Below, piece by piece: positions 12,701 to 24,700 of a DNA stretch of 64,000 nt; position 1 is the stretch's first letter, and each line of letters opens with the position of its first letter. The stretch covers positions 36,127,182 through 36,191,181 of the forward strand of contig OZ024794.1 in the NCBI GenBank assembly GCA_964017045.1. Reading direction: 5' to 3'. Both the position numbers and the translations under genes were made by a program. Origin of the DNA: Omphiscola glabra (taxonomy: Eukaryota > Mollusca > Gastropoda > Lymnaeidae). The notes under the pieces were generated by a model that was given only the letters and a program-made list of their open reading frames with translations, was not told the DNA's origin and made no database searches.

Positions 12701-15700
12701 AGTAGCTTTTCATACAATTTGTTTTAAAATGTGACAGTGAATTATTTTAAATGGGAAAAATAATAATTAATAAAATGTACTTAATTTCAACTGGACAAAA
12801 TCTTTTACTCTGGAAAATTTTATTTAAATACCTTCATTACTTGAATTGTTATGCTATTTTATTTTTATTTGATAAAAGTATTGGTTTTGACAAATGTCAA
12901 TACTATCCTTATCTAATCATATTATTTTTTTTTAAATATATTTTTGATAGGGTCTTTACTTAATTTGATTGCTGCTCATTTGAAAATTAGAAAATTACAA
13001 ACTAAATTTTATAAACGGTAAAGATGAAAGTTATAGGCCTAATAATTCTGCCTCTGCATCACATGGCTTAAAAACGGCTGATTAAAAAATAGTAACTTTT
13101 CTTCTAATAATCTGTGTAATCTGCCGGCCCTTTCCAATAGTATGCTTTTTGTTCGTTTGAGATTTATTTGACATTTTGAGCTTGAGTACCTAAGGCAGTA
13201 GCAAATTAGAATTTAAAAGCATATTGATAATGTTGCAATGAAAATAGAATCAACTATATAATTGTAGATTAAGTTTCCTTATTGCTTTGATCAATCTTTT
13301 AAATTGGTAGCATTGTCCTATAAGGCATATGTATTTTGCTAATGAATTTCTGATTCTTAATTCTCTGTAATCTGAAATTTATTTTACATGGATATAATTT
13401 CACAGGTTGTCAAGAGCTTTTAGCAAAGCTTAATCTAGTTCAACATGGCTGGCTGCGCAAAAGATGTCTTAGGAACAAAATTCAGATACATTTTTTCAAC
13501 TGTAAGTTGTTAGTGCTTTTCCAATGATGCTCCATTACTATTTTTTTATGTAGTGAAATTATATTTGTTTTACCTATGAAACTTTACCCTTAAAGGAACA
13601 TTACACCTTAAATAAAGTCCTGGTTTTATCCGTGAAGTCCAGAAAATAATATAATAATATTTTTGGGTCATGATATAATTATTTTTATGCTTGAAGAATC
13701 ACTTTTTTCATATACAACAATTAAGACATATTCATATTTCTTACTTTTTCTCCTGTATTTTTCAGGGCCACAACTTTATGTTTTGCTTGGTGATAGCTGT
13801 TTATACTACTTTAACAATGAAATGTCCAACAAGCCATCTGGTGCCATTTCCCTGTATGGTTATAACAGGTATATTTTTTAAATGATTCATTTAACAGAAT
13901 AAATTCTATTAAAGAATATTAGTATATACAAAATATGGATGGAGGCTAAAATAAAAAACAAGGACTGTTTCAATTAAAAAAACTTTTTCAGGAAACAAAA
14001 AAATACAAATAAAAAAATGAAAAAGAATTTACACTGAAAGAAGCGAGAGAGAATTCTATCAACTTGAGGTTACCCCTATCCTATTCATCGTATTTCCTGT
14101 TGCTCAGCCTGATCAAATATCTCCATTTTTTATGCTCCTTGTGGGTTAAATTAATTTTAAGATCTGCCATGCGTATTTTACAAGATTCACTGCAATGTCA
14201 CTTTTATTTATGTTCAAGTCAAAATCCATTTCATGTATTTGAAAATATGTTGACTTCTTTCTTTAAAAAAAAAATAATTTTAAAGCTAATTAGTTAAATT
14301 AGACAAAGTTATTTCAGTGACATGCATTTAAAATAAATATAACCTTCTCTTAAGGAATTTGACATCTCTTATGATTTAGTAAAATGAAATTAAGTTGTTA
14401 AGAGATTGTATTAATTTTTTTATTTATTAATAATAATAGAGAACCTTATGTATATATGATTAATTAAATTCAATTTTATATCATGCTTCATTAAATAGTT
14501 CATAAATCAATGTTGTCAAAAGGCATCAAAGGTGTTTTCTTTACTCACTCTATAGAATCATAAGGGCAAGAGAGGTCAAGATCAAGGAAGCTCCGTGGGC
14601 CTTTAAGCTGGAACATATACAACCAGATGTGAAGTCTCTTTATTTTTCGGCATCTTCAGAACAGGAAATGATTGTGAGTATGGGACAGAGTTGATGAAAA
14701 TCAAGATTGTTTTTTAAAAAAAGGTGTATTAATTGGATTTAAATTGGATTTATTTGATTTATATAAGATTTTAAAATTAATTGACTTTATTTTCCTTCTT
14801 TTTTAATAGGTTTTTTTTTTAGATTTTGAAGTATATTAAAGTTAATAGTTAAATAATTTTTTTCATTCAAATATTATTTTAAAACTTAATTCAGATTTTT
14901 AAACATTTAAAACATATTGTTTTCTTGAAATTGATTTTTTCTATTTTAAAAAAAAATGCTTTAGATTTGAAGTATATTAATTTTTATAAAGATTAAGCAT
15001 AATGTAGTTGATGGTACTTACATAAAATTTTAAAAATAAATTGGATTTTTAAAATTTAAATAGGATTTTTTAAAAGTTAAATCATATTTTCTAAATTTGA
15101 ATAAATTTCGTCTTTTTTTGTTTTTGGTTCGTTAGCGATTTCTTAAGATTTTGAAGTATATTAATTTTATATTAATGTTGTTAATATTATTTAAATACAT
15201 TTTTGGATTCAAATTGGATTTTAAATTATTGATTTAAATTTAAGTAAAATAATTTTAATTGTTATTGGATTGTCTCAATACTATTGTCTATATCTAATAT
15301 ATATGAATACGAATTTCAATTCAGTTTCACACTTCAAATTATAAGTGTGAAATTCCTAATAATGTAATTAGTCAATGTCATTCGATTCCACCAAAACTTC
15401 TGATTAAATCATTTTTTTAAAACGAATTTTCCAGCTTTAAAACCCCAATCCTTTTCTTATTTTTAGAAACTGAAAAGTTTAGTTGAATAAAAATGAAATT
15501 TCTTATTAAAAAATTGTGCAATCATAATTATACATTAAGAAATTAAACATTAATTAACTAATAATACGTAAAAACAAACAGAAGTTCTATTTAGCAAGGG
15601 CCTTTAAATATAAATATATTAGATAAATAAATATAAATTAAAATCAATTTTTAATAGTTAAATTATATTTATTATTCTTCTGATTTAAATCACGAGTTGA

Positions 15701-18700
15701 TTTAAATTATCTCAAACCTGTTACCTGGTACCTAATTATTACCGTGAAGAAACTCTAAAAATATTTGCAGTATCTACTGTGACTACGGTTGCTCTTAGTA
15801 TTTGACGCCTATCTGATATGGTGCAGATTAGCAATTTGAATACCATATATTCGCGTATAAGTTGAAAAATTTTAGTGGCAAACTTCATTTTAAAACAAAT
15901 AGTTGACTTATTCGCAGGTCAGTGCTGGGTTGAATAGAATTTGTTACATTGAATGCCGGGCAATGTCCAGTTACTGGTCATGCTAATGTATTTACTGGTA
16001 GCTGTTATTTGACCCAGATAACTGATACTGGAAATGTTCCTGTTCATGATTTCTCATTTTTTTGTCCAGTTTTAAGCTGTGATAAATAAATAAAATCTTA
16101 TTAATTGATACAGTTAATGTTAATATGTAGTCAGTAGAGTCTTAACTTATGGAGATTTAGATACAAACATTTGGTGTGATACTTTTGGAGTCAATTATAC
16201 ACCAGCCAGATTTTTTTTTACAGTGCAGCGACTGCTGCTAGGTAAAATCTGACAACAATTATAAAAATCACAGTATTTCATAGCCCCAAGTTTTCACCTC
16301 GACTTATCCACGGGTCATAGCATATTTCATAATTGTTGGAAAAAAACTGCTGTCGACTTACAGACGACATTGACTTATAGACGAGTATGTATTGTCAGTT
16401 ATTTGTGTTAGCCAAAGTACCACACATTAAATACCATTTTCTTCTGTCACAAATCAATGCACAATTGAAAAAAATTAATCATCTCAACACGAGGTCGCAA
16501 TGATTAATATTTATAGATTTAATTAATAACATTGTGTAAGTATGTATCAATTATTATTCTCTGCTTTTTTTCAGAAATGGATGAAAGCTATCAAAAGTGA
16601 AATGCTTGTTGCCAATAACATTAAACAAAAGTAAGGGTTAATTTGTAAGAAGTTAAAGAAAACACTTCAAATGTATAGTCACTATACTATAGTGCTAAAA
16701 TAAAAAATGAATATGTTTTAACCACCTATGTAACCTCATTCTATTACATTTGTAGCAGTTGCATAGAAATGGGGGTGGGCAGTGTGGTGGTTTTGGCGGC
16801 ACTTTATTTCTTTATATGGAGGGGCAGCATTTTATTTCTTTATATGGAGGGGCAGCATTTTTTGCCAACTGTATGTTGTTTTTTTTGTGCAAAGGGGTGG
16901 CAAAAATCTTGGACCACACTGTGGGGCACTATTATATTCCCAATTCTCATCTAGCCATTAGATGCATGTTACATATTATCCCTCTATTATTCAACATAGT
17001 GAAGATTTATTATTATGATGATCATCAAATTATGACTTGACACTTATCCAGAGTTTTTTTTACCTTCTTATGCTTGCAAACAATGTAAAAATATCAGGGT
17101 GAATTGTGAAATCTACCCACAAAACTATACAAATAAAATGTTGAAATCATAACTGGGAAACCAGGTGTAATTATTAATGGATTAAATTAGCTTATAAAGG
17201 TAAATTACTTGCCCCCTGTTCAAATGCAGCCTTGAAATTTGGATTTACACTTTAGTAATAAACAGAAGCTTGGAATCCATTTCAGCCGTTAAGCTTTAGA
17301 GCATATGTGTCAAACTCGAGGCCCGAGAGGTCTTGACTGGCATACAATTATATCCGGCCCGAAGGAGAGAAGTTTTGGCAAATATATTTTTCAAATCAAA
17401 TTCCCTAATTAGCAGCCTTGCCAAATGATAGGTTACCTGAGAGCGTTTTCCCTTTGATCAGAATAAGTGGAAATAAAAGTTGTTTAGTGAGTGGATGTTC
17501 GTTGTTACAGTAACCTAGCAACGATCAGTTACATAAATGAAAGGAGTGTATCAAGCGTCAGTTGGTAGATGCACAATCTTTTTTTTAAAATCAAAGCTAG
17601 CCTTAAAATGGCCTAAAGAAAAGTTGATTCTGAAAACAGAGCCTTTCAAAGCCGCTGGAAGGCTGAATACATGTTTACTGATATTGGCGGTATACCTGTG
17701 TGTCTTATTTGTGGAGATAATGTGTCTGTGATAAGGAATATAATCTGAGATGGCACTACGAGACTAAACATCAAGACAAGTTAAAAAGCCTGAATGCAGA
17801 GCAGAAGTACAGAAGGTAGAAGAATTGAAGAGGAATCTAACATCACAGCAGACGTTTTTCAGCAAAGCAAAATCACAAACTGAAGCTGCTGTGAAAGCAC
17901 GTTTTATTGTGGCGAAGGAATCTCTAAATCGGGCCTGACATTTATAGAAGGAGAGTTTCTGAAGAGCTGCATGATGAAAGTGTGTGACGTCTTGTGTTCA
18001 GAAAAAAAAGCAGATGTTTGCAAATGTACGCCTTGGCAGAAATACAGTTGCAGATTGAGTTTGCTAGATGGCCATTGATGTGAAAACACAACTCATCAAA
18101 AAAGGCAAAGACTTTGTTGCATTCTCACTTGCTGTCGATGAATGTAATGACACGACTGACACTGCACAGCTCGCCATGTCAATGAATGTAATGACACGAC
18201 TGACACTACACAGCTCGCCATCTTCATCCGTGGAGTGGACTCCAGTTTGAATGTTACAGAAGAAATATTGGACATGAAATCCATGCATGGGACAACGACA
18301 GGAAAAGACATTTCTGACAACGTATGTCAAAGTTTAACCAACATGAACCTGCCTTGGGACAAACTTGTTGGACTTATGAACCTGCTTGGGACAAACTTGT
18401 TGGACTTATGAACCTGCCTTGGGACAAACTTGTTGGACTTATGAACCTGTCATTGGACCAATTTGTTGGACTTATGAACCTGCCTTGGGACAAACTTGTT
18501 GGACTTACAACAGATGGCGCTCCAGCGATGTGCTGTGAAAAAAAGTGGACTAGTTTGAAAGATGAGGTTAAAGATGCAGAACTGTACTAGTGAATTGATA
18601 GCATATCACTGCATCAAGGATCGCTGTGTGAAAGTCCTCAACATGGAAGGTGTAATGAGCACTGTAACACAAATCGTCAACTTAATCACAGTCAAAGTTT

Positions 18701-21700
18701 TAAATCACCACCAATTTCAGTCTTTTTTGCAGGAAATAAACACAGAGTTCGGGGACATGCCTTATCATACAGAGGTGTGGTGGATAAGTCGGGAAAAGGT
18801 TTTAGTAGATTTTTCCAGCTGATCGAGGAAATCTGTCAATTCATGGACAGCAAAGGAAAAAACTCAGTTTTTCGGGATAAAAAGTGGAAATCTGAGTTGG
18901 TGTTTCTGACATAACCACTCATATCAACGACTTGAACCTGCAGCTACAGGGACAGGACCACTTGATCACTGATATGCATGATGCAATGAAGGCATTTCAA
19001 GTGAACCTGCGCTTATGAGAGACACAAATGCACCAATGCTACCTGTCTCACTTTTCTTGTTGCCAAGCAATGTTGAACCAAGTGAATGCTATGGTGTTTC
19101 CCAATGCACACTTTTCTGAAAAACTTAGCTTACTTCACGCCGAGTTCCCAAAGCGCTTTAGTGACTTTGAAGCACAGAATGTTAATTTTGAGCTGTTTCG
19201 TAATCCATTTGTCATGGATGAGGAAACTGCATCTGTAAATTTGCAGATGGAGCTAATAGATCTGCAGTGTAATGGGACACTAAAGGCAAAGTATGACACT
19301 ATGGGGCCTGCACAGTTCACTCGTTTCATTCCTGAAGATATGCCCCTGCTTCATCTACATGCTGCTCTAACCTTGAGCATGTTTTTTTGCACATATCTGT
19401 GTGAGCAGCTGTTTTCTATGATGAAGATTAACAAAACATCACACAGGAGTCATCTCACTGTCCATCATGAGAATCTCATTGACAAAGAACATTACCCCCA
19501 CCTAAAGGAAATTGTAGCCAAGAAAAGATGCCCAACACCCATCTCTGACAAATTGGCATAAGAGCAAAAATGGGTATGCCAATGATTTTTTTAAAATTAA
19601 AACGTTTCTGTTTTAATTGATATTAATATTTAAAAAGGGTTCAATGCTCCGCTTATTTAATGTTTATCTTGTTTGGCCCACAACCTTATGTGTGATTTGA
19701 GTTTTGGCCCACTGAGTGACTGAGTTTGACACCCTTGCTTTAGAGGATTCTTACTTATTCAACAAAATGTAACAAATCATAAGGTTCTTTTATTATTCTT
19801 ATCAGCACCAATATTCCAAAGCAGGCACTGAGTAAACCCTCTTTGGATTCTTTATCGCTCGGATCAAATTTTTCCTGGAGCTCTTCAGAATACAATGATC
19901 TAGAAGGGAGTATATACATGGACTCGCAAGAACCAAGAAGATCTGTTTACTGGGATGCCATGCCGACAGAATATGACATAGCTTCAACAGGTATATTGAC
20001 AATTTGCAAATGGTATTTGTAATAATATATGTCTAATCTTGATTTGTGAACTTTTCTGTGGAGTTTATGAGTTTTCTTGACAACAAAACATATTTTATCA
20101 TTTAAATTTTTTTTTTTAATTCTTTAAGAACACATCATTCATTCAGCATCAGGGCATAGGTTGCTATTTATACATTTCAGACATGGACTGGGGGAATCCC
20201 ACCATTGATTATCCTATACACCTTAATAAAGAGAGTCTCCAAGGCATCCCTTTTGTCCCCACCACAATTAAACAATAGTTAAGAAGCAATCGGAACTCAC
20301 TCTTTAATGTGACTTTTATTCTAGAAGTTGGAAAGAAATGTGTGAGACATTTACTCATTTAGGATTTTTGTAATCCCAACTTCACTGTTTCTTAATCCTC
20401 TTATCTATAACTTCATAAGATAAATTATTGGAGATGCGTTTAAAGTCAACATAATTGTAATACTTCAATTTTTGTCTCTGATGAAACTCATTCTTCTCCC
20501 CCTTATATTTAAAATGGACTAGCATATTTGTTAAAGCACATTTTAATTCTTAAATTTTATGAATTGTGATGTAGATAATGCCTGTTTAATCACACAAAAA
20601 AACAACAGATAAATATAGATTGTTCATTTTCATAGCTTACAGTTTAAAAAATTATTTATTCATTTAAATTTCTCAGATTTGTACATAAAATTGTGAATAT
20701 ATAATTAGTATTGAAATTGTTTTCAGTTGAAAATTCTCTTGCTGAAGGATACAGCCTACAAACAATGCCATCAGCTCCTGTAAGTAATATAGTAACATTT
20801 TATCTTTAATGCAAGACTAAAATATTTTAAAAAAAATAAATGGTGTTCATATCTAGTCACACGTCTCTTGAATCTAGCTTTGGTTAAATTTGTTAAACAT
20901 CAAAGATGTAGTTTAATCTTGCAAACACTTAAATAATAATATTTTAAGAAGGTTCATTTCAACTTATGTCTCTCAAATAAATGGTGGCCTGGTGGTCTGG
21001 AGTTCAATCCCCACCAAAGACATGCCAAGCAAAAACATCCCAAGGGTGGATGTTACTCGTTTGCCTTCTCTTAGATGAGTTGCCATCCAAGGCTAACTCT
21101 GAATTCAAACCAGGAGCCAGAATGATCAATAAATTGATTGTAGGTCCTCAATTATAGGAGGGGAAAATTACATAAAGACATTCAAGAATTTTAAGAAAGG
21201 TGCAGATTTGTAAAAAATCCAATTGGCATATATTTATTTAAAGTTCTTCTAGTCTTTTTTTTTTTAATCTTATATATCCATTACAGTAAACCATTTCAAT
21301 CATCTATGTATGGTTTTATCTAACTAACTGTACAATAAAATAGAAAATTGGCAGAAAGAAGGCAAGTTTATTTTTTCTAGAATAGACATTATTATATTCA
21401 CTGTTTTGAAAGAATGCTATGGTAATGATATTGCTGCTGTGAAAAGAAGCTACAAAATATGCAAAACATTAAATTCAATTCCAAATATTAGATAAACATT
21501 TAAAACTTGAGACTAGTGGGCATCTCATGGGGGGGGGGGGGCTTGCCCTTGAAACAATTGTCTTTCTAAACTTGACAGCTTGATTGAATATTATAGAAAA
21601 TGAATTATTGTTTTAAAATAAGAATGTTTTAGAATCAAAATTCTTTTTACAGGAGACATCTGAAAAGTTTTTCTTTTTAAATTATTGTAGATAATTTTTT

Positions 21701-24700
21701 TTTGTTTATCCTTAAGGGTGAAGAAAAAGCTGATGCATACTGGGGCAATGTCCATTACTCTGGAAATAAAGTCAAAGCTGCTGAGTAAGTACTATTTTAA
21801 ACAACCATATTCCAATTTCTGAGTTTAAGTCAATTTTCACAACTTGCTTTAAAATTGAAGAAATTGTTATTTTCTTTTATGTTTGTTTTCTAAGAAAATC
21901 TTTTTATAACCTAAAATGTATTTTAATTCAGGTATATATTTTAGTTTTCAATCATGTGTTTATTAATTTCCACCAGAATAATCAAAGCCATTGGTGAAAG
22001 TGGTGTTTACCTAATCAGGAAAAGTGAAGACAATTCTGTAAGTTAATTTTCTCTGTTAATACACAAGAAGTAAAATTATTTTGAGAGAAAAAAAATTATT
22101 TCATCTTATTTCTGCCCTGAAACATTTAATATTCAAGTGAACTGGATGGTCATACTCTATAGCTTACCCTTTAGGTTTAATCAGTGCTCCAAAACCTTTT
22201 GGCTTCTCATCGCCCAGATTTTCTCAAGGCGCCTCATTTCAAATTCTAACAAATACTTTGCAAAATAGCGAATTATTTTTAACAAAAATATCAAGTGTTC
22301 AGTGACAATATATGAAACAGGTTGGCTAAATGCCGTCCTGTAAGCATTTGTAAAGATTCCGCAAACAGTTTTTACTATATGAGTTATTGGTTTGCAAGAT
22401 GTCCCATCCTATCCCGTCTCAATAAGGTTTCTTTTTGTTAGGGTTCAAATTTCACTTGCTTATGTTACATTTGGTCTGATTACAGTTTTATATATTGTTT
22501 TCTTCCTCTTTCTAGTAATGTTTTTACATTTGAGCATTTTCTGACTACTGAAGTACGCCCTGTTTCGGGCAGATATTCTTTCTTTTATTCTGTTAGTAAT
22601 AAATTTCTTTCATTTAATAAAGATCCTAGTTGAATTGATTCACTTTTTCAAAAGTCTGGTTTCTAATTTTAATGGTTTCATCTGTCTTTCCTTCTCTTAA
22701 CATAGTCATGTATTTAGTTTTTTGGTTGTTAACTTCCAGACCTGCTTGTAGTGCTGGGTCTTCTAATTCAATAAAAAGCTTTTGATATATCTTTACTTCT
22801 TTTTCCTAATAGGACTCTGTCATCAGCATATGCAAGATACTGAAGGGGTTGGTTGTAGAGAGTGCCTATTGGTTGTGTGTCTTGGGTTTCCCTCAGAAAG
22901 TATCTTGTTATTGTTCCTGGGGTGTCAATATGTATACTTCTTATAACTCTCTCCATTGTTAGGTTAAATAGCATACATGACAGTAAGTCTCCTTGTCTTA
23001 GTCCTTGTTTAATCTGAAATTCCCTGGAATATTCACCCTTAACCTTGATTTTGCATTTTGAGCTGTTTAATGTTACAAGTATCAATCCTGTCAGTTTGTT
23101 GAGTATGCCATACTCCTGTAGAATCTCATAAAAACATTTTTTTGATGATTGTTTGAATGATTGAATACTTTTATAGCCCTTGTCTCCATGCTATTTTAGC
23201 ATGCTCACAATGCTCGGATGTCCTAAAATCTATTTAAAGAAAAGTCTTTAAATGTTTCTTAAATGACTTATCATTTTCAATTTCCCTTAAAGATTGAGGC
23301 AAACTGTTCCATAATTTAGGTGCAATAGCTTCAAAAGAGCATACTCCTTATGTCTTATTTTTGTGTCCATCCACACTGGGAACTCTCAGTAATGATGCTG
23401 TCATATGCCATTTTATAGTCCACGTAGAGTTGATGTACTGAGATATTATATTAGTAATAGGCATCTGATGGTGAAGATTTGATCAGTCTTTGATCTGTTT
23501 TGTCTGAATCCACATTGGTAGTCACTTAGTATTTGTTAAGTGTACGGTTGCAGTCTTTTGGCAATTAGTTTTCTGTCAATATTTTGTGAGTAACATTTAA
23601 TGAGGAAATTCCTCTGTAGTTTTAGCATTGAACTTTGTAACCTTTCTTGTGTATTGGGGTTATTAGTGTTGTTTCCCATTCTTTTGGAATTTTCTCTTCT
23701 TGCCAAATTTTAGTAATAAGTTTAGTGTCAGAGTTTGTAGCTTGTTACGATCTTCCCAATGTTAATAACTTCCATCTGTTAGGAAATACCTTATTTTCAC
23801 ATGAACAACTCCCGCAGTAGGTACGTTTACTGAGGGCAGTAGACTCATCATTGTCTAGGGGTTACAAACACTAAAAATCACAAACTCCAGTGTTACGATC
23901 TCGATATTACCACAGTTCAATACCTTCATTGTCTAGTGGCTAATTCAATTACTTAACAAACCATTGATTCATGTCAAATGTTTATTATTATTATTAGTTG
24001 TCTTATATAGTGTGGTACCCCAGCCTGTTCTTCTTTTAACATAGTCATGTATTTTGTTATTAAACAAACAACTCCGAAATTCTAACACTCCATTATATAA
24101 TTACTCCATCACTGGTATTCAAAAGCATAACTCCATTCACAATGTCATTTCCCATACCTAAATACGTCAAAAAATACACAAATACTGTCGAAACCAAAAC
24201 ACCTTTTCCATACCAAACATTCACGCCCCTAAATCTAGTTCACAACATTCCTCCCCCATTTCGTTGTAAGTGTTACAGTAGTGATGTCACACACAAAAAT
24301 CATATCACAAAATTTGTCAATAACTGTCAAACATTGGCCTTATCTATACAATCCAAGGGCAAGTGCCAAATGTAAATCAATCAATCGCAATATTACATTG
24401 TTACTATTTGGCCAAATCATCAATTACTAACATCACATAATCACCAACAATATCAATCAAAAATAAGTATATACGTTTTTAATTTATTAACTTTGTAATA
24501 ATTAAATCACTCCACACCCACAAATTGACCCAAAACTCTTCTAAGAGGGAAAAATATATAAAAATGTCAACACTCGTAAATTCATGTGGACAACCATAAA
24601 TTGTCCAGTCTGAAATTAACATTTTAAGAGGGAGGGATATTTCGCTTGTAGGTCACTTGCAAAAAAGCTTGCACATTTTTCTCCCAGCTCAACTCTCTCC

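Larger units (their letters stand above)
13406..16630 (+). other. PH-domain exons of the SH3BP2-like gene
   Basis: Four exons (13406-13501, 13766-13868, 14556-14673, 16575-16630) encode the domain. The beta1 strand HGWLRKRC, beta3 LYYFNNE, the GYNR turn, the [11 protein letters not shown] strand-to-helix junction and the conserved Trp of the C-terminal helix ([10 protein letters not shown]) are all present. The basic K/R residues around the beta1-beta2 loop are compatible with phosphoinositide binding. The exon at 16575 ends AAACAAAA|GTAAGG. Confidence 0.88.
17302..19737 (+). mobile_element. Full-length inactive hAT transposon with exact 8-bp TSD
   Basis: The element starts CATATGTGTCAAACTC and ends GAGTTTGACACCCTTG, an inverted pair, and is flanked by CTTTAGAG at 17294-17301 and 19738-19745. 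An 8-bp duplication is diagnostic of the hAT superfamily. Inside, several frames read a GTF2IRD2/ZBED-like transposase: a BED-finger end (HYETKH near 17760), [32 protein letters not shown] near 18510, YHTEVWW, and the C-terminal [19 protein letters not shown] dimerisation block at about 19400-19460. Stops and frameshifts (for example at 17731, 18000, 18250, 18590, 18822) kill it. It lies in the intron ending at 19805, only 60 bp from coding exon 6, in sense orientation. Confidence 0.92.

Noticed and set aside
18343..18506. Five 33-bp direct repeats resembling a CRISPR array
   Set aside because: The repeats are head to tail with no spacers and lie inside a transposase reading frame.
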